From assembly GCA_024403735.1 (NCBI GenBank), contig JAKSRG010000017.1, positions 1 through 58,417 on the forward strand: a stretch of 58,417 nucleotides of DNA, in the 5' to 3' direction. Numbering within the stretch: the first letter of the stretch is position 1; each line of letters begins with the position of its first letter. Under the pieces are notes generated by a model. The model did not search any database. It was given only the letters and a program-made list of their open reading frames with translations, and was not told where the DNA came from. The position numbers were made by a program, and so were the translations under genes. This stretch comes from Clostridia bacterium (lineage in GTDB: Bacteria; Bacillota; Clostridia; Saccharofermentanales; Saccharofermentanaceae). This document shows positions 25,883 to 34,530 of this stretch, piece after piece.

Positions 25883-27208
25883 TTATGGCTTATCTGGGAA
25901 ATCCCAACTTTGCTCGATACGAACAATACCAACATCTCCACGTGGTGAATATGTCTCGAATGCGCATGCTTCCTTGTAGTAATCAACAGGGATACCATCG
26001 CCGCACTCGATAGCGAGATCTACGAGGTACTTACCTGGCAAGAGGTCCACACGCTCCATTGTTAATTCAACAGTTCCATCGCGAGTAATATTGAACTCAT
26101 CAATTCTGTCAATTCGAGTGTTTGTTCCGTAACAGTTAACACCATCTGCTCTGAAGATACCGATGCCAAATACTGCATCCTTAACCATCTTCTTAACCTT
26201 GTAGTCAACCTTGATAACAATCTTGGAACCTACATGGAAAACATTCTTCTCTTTTCCATTTGCATCGAAGATAGTAACCTTGCTAATTCTTGCGTCGCCG
26301 TTACCCCAACGCTTCTTAACTTCTGGTGCTTCCTCTTCTTGCTTAGCCTCTTCAGCCTTAGCTTCTTCTGCTTCTTCACTAGCAGCCTTTGCTTCCTGAG
26401 CCTCTTTGGCCTGCTTACTCTCAGCTTTAGCCTTCTCCTTCATATTCTGCTCATTACGCATCTCACCCATATAATCGAGATACTGAGGATGAATATCACG
26501 TGGAAGACCATCAGCTACAATCTTACCCTTATTAATCCAAATTGATCTGTCACAGAAAGCCTCAATCTGACCAAGTGAGTGGGATACAATTACAATTGTT
26601 GTACCGCTAGCCTTAATCTGCTGGAGCTTGTTAAAGCACTTTGCCTGGAAGTTCGCATCACCTACTGCGAGGATCTCATCGATAAGGAGAACATCAGCAT
26701 CAACGTTAATAGCTACTGAGAATGCTAATCTCATGTACATACCAGATGAATATGTTCTAACTGGATTATCGATAAACTCCTCGAGTTCTGAGAACTCAAT
26801 GATGTCATCGAGACGCTTATCAATCTCAGACTTAGTAAGACCAAAAATTGAAGCGTTAGTATAAATATTCTCTCTACCACTCATATCTGGGTGGAAACCA
26901 GCACCAAGCTCGATAAGGCTAGATACTCGACCCTTAACATCAACTACACCCTTTTCTGGATAGAGAATTCGTGTCATGAGCTTAAGAAGTGTACTCTTAC
27001 CGCAGCCGTTATGACCTACAAGACCAACTGCTTCGCCCTTCTTAATTGTGAGTGAAATATCATCGAGAACAATACGGTTCTCATATCTGTTTCTGTTCTT
27101 GAAAAGAAGTCTCTCTTTGAGGCTCTGTCCTTTATCCAGGAAAACTTTGAACTGCTTTGTTACGTTAGATATCGTAATAGCATTCATTTCTTCTTTGTTC
27201 TCTGCCAT
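25883..27208 (-). CDS. wzt: Polysaccharide ABC exporter ATPase with C-terminal glycan-recognition domain
   Basis: Energises export of a finished glycan. The nucleotide-binding domain has Walker A GHNGCGKST (~65-73), signature TYSSGM and Walker B DVLLIDE. After ~250 comes a ~50-residue linker of Ala, Glu and Lys (KAKAESKQAKEAQEAKAA), then a ~140-residue beta-sandwich typical of Wzt-C domains, which in E. coli O8/O9a and Raoultella bind the modified glycan end. The start at 27208 is chosen because GGAGGAG lies seven bases upstream; the longer reading adds six residues without a site. One base separates it from the wzm stop. The symbol is by family role. Confidence 0.92.
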   Translation of the reverse strand: MAENKEEMNAITISNVTKQFKVFLDKGQSLKERLLFKNRNRYENRIVLDDISLTIKKGEAVGLVGHNGCGKSTLLKLMTRILYPEKGVVDVKGRVSSLIELGAGFHPDMSGRENIYTNASIFGLTKSEIDKRLDDIIEFSELEEFIDNPVRTYSSGMYMRLAFSVAINVDADVLLIDEILAVGDANFQAKCFNKLQQIKASGTTIVIVSHSLGQIEAFCDRSIWINKGKIVADGLPRDIHPQYLDYMGEMRNEQNMKEKAKAESKQAKEAQEAKAASEEAEEAKAEEAKQEEEAPEVKKRWGNGDARISKVTIFDANGKEKNVFHVGSKIVIKVDYKVKKMVKDAVFGIGIFRADGVNCYGTNTRIDRIDEFNITRDGTVELTMERVDLLPGKYLVDLAIECGDGIPVDYYKEACAFETYSPRGDVGIVRIEQSWDFPDKP

Positions 27209-27209
27209 A

Positions 27210-27998
27210 TTACAACTCCTCCGCAAAATGCTTTTTAAGTTTGCTGAAGATCAAGAGACCTACAACGAGGAAAATAACTCCAAGGAATACTGCTTCTACA
27301 AGAGTTGACATATCAGGTGCAGCACCATAGTAAAGGATTGTTCTGTATGCATTAATGATTGAAGTCATTGGGTTAACATGCATAAAGAGGAACTTGAACT
27401 TCTCTGGCATTCCTGAGTCGAGAATAAGATCCTGTGAATATACAACTGGTGTAAAGTACATCCAAGCCATTGAGATAATACCGAGGATATGCTCCAAATC
27501 TCTGAAATATACTGTTACAGCAGATGTGATCATAGCAATTCCAAGTGCCAAAATGTATTCAACAATCATTACGATTGGAAGATAAACAAGACCTAATATG
27601 CTGAGCTTGGTTCCTGATATGAATACAACAACGAATACAACGATGAAGCACAAAAGCATATTAACAAAGCAGCTAGTAACATATGCGATTGGCAATACTT
27701 CTCGAGGGAAGTAAATCTTCTTAACCAGATCCTTCTGCGATAAGACTGATGTTGATCCACCTGTGATAGCAGCTGAGAAGAAAATCCAAGGGATAAGTGC
27801 TACGAACAAAAATAAGTAGTACTTCTCAATGTTACTTCTAAGAATAGTACTGAATACGAAAGAGTATACGATTAACTGGAAAAGTGGATTAATGAATGTC
27901 CACATAAATCCAAGTACTGAACCCTTATAACGTCCTCGTAAATCTTTACGAACCAAACTGATTATCATCTGACGATAATCCCAAATCTCTTTTAACAT
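27210..27998 (-). CDS. wzm: Polysaccharide ABC exporter membrane subunit
   Basis: ABC-2 type transporter, 262 residues with six TM helices. Typical segments are MIISLVRKDLRGRYKGSVLGFMW at the N-terminus (amphipathic interface helix before TM1), FFSAAITGGSTSVLSQKDLV in the middle, and VNPMTSIINAYRTILYYG near the end. It forms the pore with the adjacent Wzt-like ATPase and exports lipid-linked polysaccharide. In Gram-positives the same family also includes TagG of wall teichoic acid export. The Wzt-C domain of its partner argues for an O-antigen-like glycan here. Confidence 0.92.
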   Translation of the reverse strand: MLKEIWDYRQMIISLVRKDLRGRYKGSVLGFMWTFINPLFQLIVYSFVFSTILRSNIEKYYLFLFVALIPWIFFSAAITGGSTSVLSQKDLVKKIYFPREVLPIAYVTSCFVNMLLCFIVVFVVVFISGTKLSILGLVYLPIVMIVEYILALGIAMITSAVTVYFRDLEHILGIISMAWMYFTPVVYSQDLILDSGMPEKFKFLFMHVNPMTSIINAYRTILYYGAAPDMSTLVEAVFLGVIFLVVGLLIFSKLKKHFAEEL

Positions 27999-28027
27999 TT
28001 AACTAACCTCAAATCCATAAAGTGTTA

Positions 28028-28942
28028 TTACAATGCTCTGTAGTAATTCAAAATGCTCTCGAGCGTATCAGCAACATCATACTGTGGTTCAAAGCCTGTA
28101 GCCTTCTTAAGCTTATCTATATTCGCTCTGTTATGAGTAAGTGCGTCATCAGGAAGTCTTTCTGGAAGAGCGATTTTCTCTCTTGCTACATCACTCAATT
28201 CAATTAGTCTACCAATCAAATCTCTGATGTATGAACTCTTACCTGAACCAACGTTATAAATCTCACCCTTAGTACCCTTCTCAGCAATAAGGCGATATGC
28301 TCTTACAACATCTCGTACATCTGAGAAATCCTTCCATGAATTTAGGTTACCAATTGTGAATGTATCAATAACTCCACGCTCAAGATCAACAATTCGCTTG
28401 CTGTAGTCAGTAACTACAAATCCTGTTCGCTGACCTGGACCAATGTGATTAAAAGATCTTGTCATCATGATGTCCATATCGAACTTCTTAGCCAAGAGAA
28501 TCATGAGACCTTCCTGTGCATTCTTTGAGACATCGTATGGTGAAGTGTCATTTCTTGGAGTGTCTTCACTAATCACGCCGTCAATAGCCTTGCTCTCATC
28601 GTACTGGTTAGCTGAACCAATAAGTAGAATTCTGCAATTAGGGCAATGTGTTTTACATGAAGTCACGATATTAACTGAAATATCTATATTGAGATGCATT
28701 GTGAGGAGTACCTTATCCCATGAGATACTAGGTGCTGCCTGACCTGCAAGGTTATAAACATAATCTGGTTTAACTTCTTCAATGAGTGCATCAACAGCCT
28801 TAGCATCAAGCATATCTACAATTCTGATACTGTCGTCATCACTAACTACGTCTGTGCCGATAACATCATATCCGTTAGACTCGAGTTCACTCTTCAAATA
28901 TTTACCAACAAAACCGTTGGCACCAACTAACAATACTTTCAT
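28028..28942 (-). CDS. rmd: GDP-4-dehydro-6-deoxy-D-mannose reductase (GDP-D-rhamnose synthesis)
   Basis: Extended SDR of 304 residues. It has the Rossmann motif GANGFVGKYL (~7-16), catalytic Y-x3-K in SPYDVSKNAQ (~138-147), the RMD-type segment TRSFNHIGPGQRTGFVV, and GNLNSWKDFSDVRDVVRAY, which closely follows the family pattern. It would reduce the keto sugar made by GDP-mannose 4,6-dehydratase (Gmd), giving GDP-D-rhamnose. manC is present 14 kb away; gmd is not in the window. First gene of the glycan operon. A related GDP-sugar reductase or epimerase activity is the main alternative. Confidence 0.82.
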   Translation of the reverse strand: MKVLLVGANGFVGKYLKSELESNGYDVIGTDVVSDDDSIRIVDMLDAKAVDALIEEVKPDYVYNLAGQAAPSISWDKVLLTMHLNIDISVNIVTSCKTHCPNCRILLIGSANQYDESKAIDGVISEDTPRNDTSPYDVSKNAQEGLMILLAKKFDMDIMMTRSFNHIGPGQRTGFVVTDYSKRIVDLERGVIDTFTIGNLNSWKDFSDVRDVVRAYRLIAEKGTKGEIYNVGSGKSSYIRDLIGRLIELSDVAREKIALPERLPDDALTHNRANIDKLKKATGFEPQYDVADTLESILNYYRAL

Positions 28943-28983
28943 TGAATATTATTCTCCATAGTTATCCATCATAATGTTTCTCA

Positions 28984-28999
28984 ATTATAGCATATTATA
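28984..28999 (-). promoter_or_regulatory. -10 boxes upstream of the glycan operon
   Basis: Two perfect minus-strand TATAAT sequences (28999-28994 and 28989-28984) lie 42-57 bp upstream of the first gene. No good -35 box is visible at standard spacing, so the exact promoter is uncertain. Confidence 0.4.
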
Positions 29000-29115
29000 A
29001 TAATGAGTACACTTTACACGTTAGTTACAAAGTGAAGGTTTCGCCGCCTGATGGCAGGGATTTTTCGACATATTCACAGTATTCCATTCCTTTCATCAGC
29101 AACTATTTAAGCGCA

Positions 29116-29142
29116 CAAAAAAGTCCTCATTACTGAGGACTT
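29116..29142 (-). terminator. Terminator of the flavin reductase-rubredoxin gene
   Basis: Perfect minus-strand stem AAGTCCTCA / TGAGGACTT followed by six T. Confidence 0.88.
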
Positions 29143-29155
29143 AATTCTATTGCTA

Positions 29156-29776
29156 TCATTTTTGAATTTTCTCGAAGTCAGCAGCAGGATGTTTGCAGAT
29201 AGGACAAATAAAATCATCTGGGATTTCTTCACCCTCATACTCATATCCACAGACAGTACATCTCCAGACAGTCTTTCCTTCAGGTGTTGTAACCTCCTGT
29301 GGCTTAGGCTTGATATCGCTCTGATAATATGCGTAGGTAGCTGATTCATAACTAGAGAGCACATCCATATCTTCAACTGTTCCTATAAACATAATATGTG
29401 AACCTAGATCAATTGCCTTCTCAACAACTACTGAAAAATAAGCATTCGTTCCCTCTGTAATATAAGCAATTCCATTATCGCTTCTCTTATAGGATGTGAA
29501 ATCCTTGAACTTATCTACATCACGACCAGATTGAAAACCAAATCTCTTGAACAACTCGAAAGAAGCATCCCTACTAATGACAGAAACATTGAATTTCTTA
29601 GCATAATTAATCATGTCACATGTGAGATTAGCTTTGTTAACCGAAACACTTATCTGATTAGGCTCCGATGCCGCCTGAATCGCTGTATTAACAATGCATC
29701 CAGTATCTTTATCACCAATTCGTGTCGTAAGTACAAAAAGGCCATAACTAAGGTTGTACATTGCTTTTCTATTCAT
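29156..29776 (-). CDS. Flavin reductase-rubredoxin fusion (high-molecular-weight rubredoxin type)
   Basis: Residues 1-~150 form an FMN-binding flavin reductase domain (YGLFVLTTRIGDKDTGCIVN at the start). Residues ~168-206 form a rubredoxin with two Cys pairs (CTVCGYEYEGEE...CPICKHP) that bind one iron. This architecture matches Hrb of Moorella, which passes electrons from NAD(P)H to flavodiiron proteins that reduce NO or O2. It suggests an obligate anaerobe with an oxidative or nitrosative stress path; the flavodiiron partner is not in the window. Monocistronic with its own terminator. Confidence 0.9.
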   Translation of the reverse strand: MNRKAMYNLSYGLFVLTTRIGDKDTGCIVNTAIQAASEPNQISVSVNKANLTCDMINYAKKFNVSVISRDASFELFKRFGFQSGRDVDKFKDFTSYKRSDNGIAYITEGTNAYFSVVVEKAIDLGSHIMFIGTVEDMDVLSSYESATYAYYQSDIKPKPQEVTTPEGKTVWRCTVCGYEYEGEEIPDDFICPICKHPAADFEKIQK

Positions 29777-29903
29777 AAGTCTACCTCCAAAAATATTCTA
29801 TTACTTATATTCTACGTGCAAAACAATAGAAAATAATCTAGAAAATGAGGCGATTCAACATGACAACAGCTACATTTTATGTTCTGAACTAACCTTACTA
29901 ACT

Positions 29904-31232
29904 TTATGCAATCGCACAAGTACCAGCAACAATGTTCATTGCGATAAATGACACTGCTGCGAAAATCATCCAAGGCTTGAAGGTCTTCTTTGCAGTTGCA
30001 ATGTTATAAATAGCGAGTGCTGAACCAGCAAATGCTACAACTGTGAACCACATTGACTCAGCTCGAAGTGGTGTGTAACCAAATCTTGAAATGTAGAGGA
30101 TAATCTTTGAAGCTGAGATAACTGAGAAGATCATGCTAGTAACCATCAAAGCAATACTTCCAGATGCTGTAATCTTAGAATCAACCACGCTCTTAGATGA
30201 GAAAAGTCTCATAACACCAAGTCCCATAAAGTTGATAACGAGGACTACTGATAGCTGACTAAAGCCATCTCTAGCATACTCTGAAGCTGTGAATTCTTCA
30301 GGAAGAATACCTGCGAAGCCACTGAAGAGAAGTCTTGCCTGTGAGATGAAGAACAATGTGTACATGATGATGAACATTGCACTTACGATATAGAAAATCA
30401 CAGCTGGAATAATCTTGAGTTTCTTGTAATTTCTGTTGATGACAGCCTCAAGCTTGTTCTCGAAATTAGCAGGACAATTAGCAGTTCCGAAGTACAAACC
30501 TGAGAGATAACATCCAATAAATACTGAAATTACAAAAGTAAGAACCACATCATAGAATTCGAAGTCATCAAAGAGGTGTTCTAAGTAATCTGCAATACCT
30601 TCATATGCCTGACCAAATGATGCATCTACCTCTGAGAGAAGTCCGAATACTACCCAGAAAACAATGATTGCAACAATAACGAATGCAATACTAATGATTA
30701 CTGTCAAAATTCTCTTCTGCTTAGCCTTATCATCAAGCTCCTCTTTGTTAGTTACCAAAGCCTTGATGCTAGAGATTACTGTTCGTGATCGAACAACAAA
30801 ATTAGCAAATGGAATTCGGAAGAAGCCGCTCCACAAATCAGCGAATACCAATACACTTGTCTCACCCATAAAGAGATGTCCAGTACCACAAAGCACCATG
30901 TAGACAACAACTATATGCATAAGGAAATAGTTGAGATCACTATCTGCACCAAAGTGAACTGTAGCTGCGAGTGCGAGAAGGATTACTTCCCAAAAACGAG
31001 CCTCAATAACGTTCGCCTTCTTAACTTCGAACTTGTTCTCTAGTCTCTGATACCACTTAGTAAGCTCGGACCAGAGAACAAATCCTGCTGCAATCAATAC
31101 GACAATTACAGAGTTCTTAAAACTCTTGTCAAATACACATGTTCCAAATTGATCAACATATATGTAAGCCAAAACGAAGCTATACACTACAAGGCAAAGT
31201 TTAATAATACTAGCCTTCTTAATACTATCCAT
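29904..31232 (-). CDS. DUF4153-family multi-spanning membrane protein
   Basis: About ten to twelve hydrophobic helices with the central segment VDASFGQAYEGIADYLEHLF, typical of DUF4153/DUF4173 proteins, whose role is unknown. Start chosen at 31232, where AGGTGG lies eight bases upstream; the reading from 31244 has no site. Third gene of an operon with an HTH regulator and a DUF2975 protein, an arrangement suggesting control by membrane or envelope state. Confidence 0.8.
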   Translation of the reverse strand: MDSIKKASIIKLCLVVYSFVLAYIYVDQFGTCVFDKSFKNSVIVVLIAAGFVLWSELTKWYQRLENKFEVKKANVIEARFWEVILLALAATVHFGADSDLNYFLMHIVVVYMVLCGTGHLFMGETSVLVFADLWSGFFRIPFANFVVRSRTVISSIKALVTNKEELDDKAKQKRILTVIISIAFVIVAIIVFWVVFGLLSEVDASFGQAYEGIADYLEHLFDDFEFYDVVLTFVISVFIGCYLSGLYFGTANCPANFENKLEAVINRNYKKLKIIPAVIFYIVSAMFIIMYTLFFISQARLLFSGFAGILPEEFTASEYARDGFSQLSVVLVINFMGLGVMRLFSSKSVVDSKITASGSIALMVTSMIFSVISASKIILYISRFGYTPLRAESMWFTVVAFAGSALAIYNIATAKKTFKPWMIFAAVSFIAMNIVAGTCAIA

Positions 31233-31293
31233 ATACCTAACCACCTAACCAAAAATATCTACTAACCCTAATAAATCCCTGTTATAGGTCAAA

Positions 31294-31518
31294 TTACTCT
31301 TCGTCGCTCTTGCCGTCATTCACGAATTCAAGAATATCTCCTGGCTGACAATCAAGTGCGAGACAAATATCATTCAAAGTACTAAATCTAATGGCCTTAG
31401 CCTTCTGATTCTTAAGAATTGAGAGGTTCGCTGGTGTGATACCAACCTTATTAGCGAGGTCTCCCGCTGCGATCTTACGCTTAGCCATCATTACATCCAA
31501 ATTTACAACTATAGACAT
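31294..31518 (-). CDS. Small Cro/XRE-type DNA-binding regulator (YozG-like)
   Basis: 74 residues, almost only a helix-turn-helix domain: KIAAGDLANKVGITPANLSILKNQ is the HTH core, followed by the family signature RFSTLNDICLALDCQPGDIL. Start chosen at ATG 31518, with AGAGG eight bases upstream; a GTG three codons earlier is less likely. Such regulators are regularly encoded next to DUF2975 membrane proteins, as here (14 bp). The perfect palindromes in the operon promoter (32049-32107) are plausible binding sites for it. Confidence 0.88.
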   Translation of the reverse strand: MSIVVNLDVMMAKRKIAAGDLANKVGITPANLSILKNQKAKAIRFSTLNDICLALDCQPGDILEFVNDGKSDEE

Positions 31519-31532
31519 ATCTTTCACCTCTC

Positions 31533-32027
31533 TTATACTGTGTAGTCGAGTTCATCGCGCATATCAATTGCCTTATCCATAACAACTCTTACACACTGAA
31601 CAATAAGTCCCATGAATAAACCAACAACACCAATAAACAATGTGCTAGGCCATACGAGCATTCCTACGAAGCAAATAGCGAAGATTGCGATACATCCAAC
31701 TGACATGTTCTTCATGAGCTTTGTATTCTCCTTGATGAACACCTTGTTGTTGTCCATATTGCCGAGAAGCTTCATTACGTTGAACAAGATTACATATGCG
31801 AAAAATGTTCCGATATAGAACAAACCTATGAGTGTTGGGAAAGCAATTGCTTCATTTGTAATTGGTCTGAACTGTTCCCATCCAACAATCACCATATTCC
31901 ATACATACTTGCAAATGTAGTATCCAAAAATATCTGCAACTGCACATACACAAATCATCACGATTGTTGCAATCTTTGTAAGCTTAATAACATCTGATCC
32001 CTTATTCTTTTCTTTAGCTGACATCAT
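31533..32027 (-). CDS. DUF2975 membrane protein
   Basis: 164 residues with four TM helices, conserved order of the DUF2975 family, including DNNKVFIKENTKLMKNMSV between TM2 and TM3. Function unknown. First gene of the operon DUF2975-HTH-DUF4153. AGGAGG lies upstream of two tandem ATG codons. Confidence 0.85.
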   Translation of the reverse strand: MMSAKEKNKGSDVIKLTKIATIVMICVCAVADIFGYYICKYVWNMVIVGWEQFRPITNEAIAFPTLIGLFYIGTFFAYVILFNVMKLLGNMDNNKVFIKENTKLMKNMSVGCIAIFAICFVGMLVWPSTLFIGVVGLFMGLIVQCVRVVMDKAIDMRDELDYTV

Positions 32028-32048
32028 TCTGTCCTCCTTTGTTTGATG

Positions 32049-32107
32049 GTGTTATCATAACACGGCCTTTTTCGTATTTCAAGACTTTTTTATCGTTTTT
32101 CGATAAA
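32049..32107 (-). promoter_or_regulatory. Promoter with two palindromes, DUF2975-HTH operon
   Basis: Minus strand: -35 TTGAAA (32082-32077), 17-bp spacer, -10 TATGAT (32059-32054). The -10 lies inside a perfect palindrome GTGTTAT-C-ATAACAC (32049-32063). A second inverted repeat, TTTATCG-n5-CGATAAA (32089-32107), lies immediately upstream of the -35. Both are likely operator sites; the HTH protein of this operon is the natural candidate. Confidence 0.7.
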
Positions 32108-32212
32108 ATTTATTCGTTTTACAATTTTGCCTCATTTTCCGACCCTCTCGAAAACACCCTCTCGATGTCTGGCTAGCGCGGTGAATTGCCTCGTTATTAA
32201 GTGTTTGTCGCG

Positions 32213-32436
32213 CCAGCAAGAGTAAATGTAAGAGTAACGTCTCTGACTCTTGCTGTTAGTCTTGATATTGAGCATTTAAGGACTTCAAACCTCCTCCAGC
32301 AAGAGTAAATGCAAGAGTAACGCCTCTGACTCTTGCTGTTAGTCTTGATATTGAGCATTTGAGGACTTCAAACCTCCTCCAGCAAGAGTAAATGCAAGAG
32401 TAACGTCTCTGACTCTTGCTGTTAGTCTTGATATTG
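32213..32436. repeat. 83-bp tandem repeat array A (2.7 copies)
   Basis: Units start at 32213, 32296 and 32379, exactly 83 bp apart; the third is cut off at about 32436. Copies differ at only a few positions. Each contains the inverted motif AGCAAGAGT / ACTCTTGCT plus a second AAGAGTAA 12 bp after the first. No open reading frame or RNA family is recognised. The array lies between the NSS transporter terminator and the DUF2975 promoter. Confidence 0.95.
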
Positions 32437-32470
32437 CGGTTGTGGTCACAAAAGTCTAACTAAATGTCCC

Positions 32471-32673
32471 ACTAACGCAGCCGACTCGTACGATTACTCT
32501 GAATATCACCCATTTATTGGTCTCAGAACCTCAAAATTCAGAGTAACCGTAGCACTAACTTCAGCGACTCGTACGATTACTCTGAATATCACCCTTTTAA
32601 TGGTCTCAAAACCCCAAAATTCAGAGTAACCGTAGCACTAACTTCAGCGACTCGTACGATTACTCTGAATATC
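32471..32673. repeat. 83-bp tandem repeat array B (2.4 copies), diverged sister of array A
   Basis: Units start at 32471, 32554 and 32637, again exactly 83 bp apart. Each full unit carries arms ATTACTCTGAAT and ATTCAGAGTAA 31 bp apart (for example 32493-32504 and 32536-32546). The core TCTGAAT / ATTCAGA is the heptamer of the arrays at 41703 and 45555. Arrays A and B share the unit length and parts such as AGAGTAAC and a GGnCTnnAAAC segment, so they look like two diverged families of one repeat type. Confidence 0.95.
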
Positions 32674-32704
32674 GCGTGCTCCACTCCTTATAAATCAAAG
32701 CATA

Positions 32705-32750
32705 AGAAAACCCCGGTTCCACTTACGAAACGAAAAGTGAAATCCGGGGT
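32705..32750 (-). terminator. Terminator of the NSS transporter gene
   Basis: Minus-strand stem with outer arms ACCCCGG / CCGGGGT and inner CCACTT / AAGTG, followed by TTTTC. It lies 35 bp after the stop. Confidence 0.8.
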
Positions 32751-32784
32751 AAATAATCAATCTTTCAAATCAGCTAATAGCTTA

Positions 32785-34329
32785 TCACTGAACCTCTTTA
32801 CCAAAATCATCAAAAGTTCTCTGGTCTTCCTTATAGCCATCCTTTGCCTTGATCTTAACAAAGATCTTAATGATGAAACCAAAGGCAACAATAAATGCCA
32901 TAATAGCCCAACCAAAGAGAGCATTAGCAGCGAGTGAATATCCATCAGCTGCACCATAGATACCGCCACCCTTTACGAGGTTAACAACGTTCCAAATAAA
33001 GAGACCTGTGAGCGCTACTGGAGCGATATACTTAATTGATGGAATGAACCACCAAGCTGGCATCTTGAACTTAACAGTATTCTTGTTGACCTGCTCGAGA
33101 ACCTTAGAAGTCTTGAAGAACCAACCAACAACGACAACTTCACCAATACCTGTAAGAAGAAGTGTGTAACTGTTAATGAAGTAGTCTGCGATATCGAGAA
33201 CAGCGAGAGCTGCACCTGTTACATAAATCAAACTCAACACACCTTCAATACAGCAGATTGTAAGTGTTGTCTTCTTCTTATCAAGGTTGAACTTATCAGA
33301 GATAGCTGTTGAGATACCCTCAATAATTGAGAAGAGTGAGTCGATAGCAAGTGTAATAAGGCAGAAGTAGAATACGAATGCGAAGATAGCATTAACAACA
33401 CCATTATTTGAGAGGCTAACGATTGCCTGTGGGTAAATAATAAATGCTGTACTGATACCAGAAGCAGACATATTGTCGAGCATTCCTACACCAGCCATTG
33501 TTGTGAACATTACGATACCTGCGATAACACTGATGAGCATATCTGCGAAGGCAATGATAATAGCATCAACTGCGATATTAGTCTTAGGATTAAGGAATGA
33601 ACCATAAGCGAACATAATAGCCATTGATGTTGACAATGAATAGAAAACCTGACCAATAGCATCAACCCAAAGATTAGAATCGCTAAGTGCACTCCAGTCT
33701 GGGATAAAGAACTTAGCTACACCAGCCATAGCACCATCCATTGTGAAACCTCTGATAGCGAGGATAACAAGACAAATAACAGGAAGTGATACTGTGTACT
33801 TAACTACCTTACCAACAGTTGTCGTACCGTTACGAATACAGAAGTAACAAGCTGCCCACGCGATTATGAGACAGATAAGCACCTTCCATGAAATAGTTGT
33901 GAAACCAGTAGTTGTACCTGTAGATGAGATAGTATTGAACCATAGCATACTCGCAGCATCTGTATCACCAGTCATCGAGGCGAACTTAAAGCTACTGAAG
34001 AACATTAAGATAACCCAGGCAAATACTGCTGCATAGTAAACAGAAATGCCCATACCATTTGCTACACCCATCCAACCGATTGGCTCAGACTTCTTGTTAA
34101 TAGCTCGCATTGATCCAGGAGCACCCTTCTGAGTGTGACGACCAATTGAGATTTCCATCATAAGAAGTGGAATACCAATGATGAGCATTGCGATAAGATA
34201 AACGAACAAAAATGCACCGCCACCATACTTAGCTGCAAGTCCTGGAAAACGCCATGCATTTCCAAGTCCTACTGCAGAACCTATTGCGGCAAGAATAAAT
34301 GTTGATCTAGACGACCACGTATCACGCAT
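32785..34329 (-). CDS. Sodium-dependent transporter of the neurotransmitter:sodium symporter family
   Basis: 514 residues, about twelve TM helices. The N-terminal signature GSAVGLGNAWRFPGLAAKYGG (~17-37; the unwound TM1 of LeuT-like transporters) with following GGGAFL is diagnostic. TM6 and TM8 regions also match (SLSTSMAIMFAYGSF; SIIEGIS). It probably imports an amino acid with Na+; the substrate is not evident. GGAGGG lies seven bases upstream. Single gene with an extended -10 promoter (34360-34368) and its own terminator. Confidence 0.92.
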   Translation of the reverse strand: MRDTWSSRSTFILAAIGSAVGLGNAWRFPGLAAKYGGGAFLFVYLIAMLIIGIPLLMMEISIGRHTQKGAPGSMRAINKKSEPIGWMGVANGMGISVYYAAVFAWVILMFFSSFKFASMTGDTDAASMLWFNTISSTGTTTGFTTISWKVLICLIIAWAACYFCIRNGTTTVGKVVKYTVSLPVICLVILAIRGFTMDGAMAGVAKFFIPDWSALSDSNLWVDAIGQVFYSLSTSMAIMFAYGSFLNPKTNIAVDAIIIAFADMLISVIAGIVMFTTMAGVGMLDNMSASGISTAFIIYPQAIVSLSNNGVVNAIFAFVFYFCLITLAIDSLFSIIEGISTAISDKFNLDKKKTTLTICCIEGVLSLIYVTGAALAVLDIADYFINSYTLLLTGIGEVVVVGWFFKTSKVLEQVNKNTVKFKMPAWWFIPSIKYIAPVALTGLFIWNVVNLVKGGGIYGAADGYSLAANALFGWAIMAFIVAFGFIIKIFVKIKAKDGYKEDQRTFDDFGKEVQ

Positions 34330-34359
34330 ATGTGAACCCTCCGAAAAAAATCTATCGCT

Positions 34360-34368
34360 ATTATACCA
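34360..34368 (-). promoter_or_regulatory. Extended -10 promoter of the NSS transporter
   Basis: Minus strand TGGTATAAT (TGn plus TATAAT), about 30 bp upstream of the start. No clear -35 box. Confidence 0.55.
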
Positions 34369-34530
34369 AAAGAAAAGAATAATTTTCTTGATAGTTGATT
34401 ATTTTCGAGAAGTTCGTATGCATATTTACGTCTAATCTAAATCCGAAGTCAAAATTACTTATTGGAGTAATAAAGATTGACGTATTTTTGAATAACCTTG
34501 TCACTCCAGAATCGTAGCTACTTGGATAGA

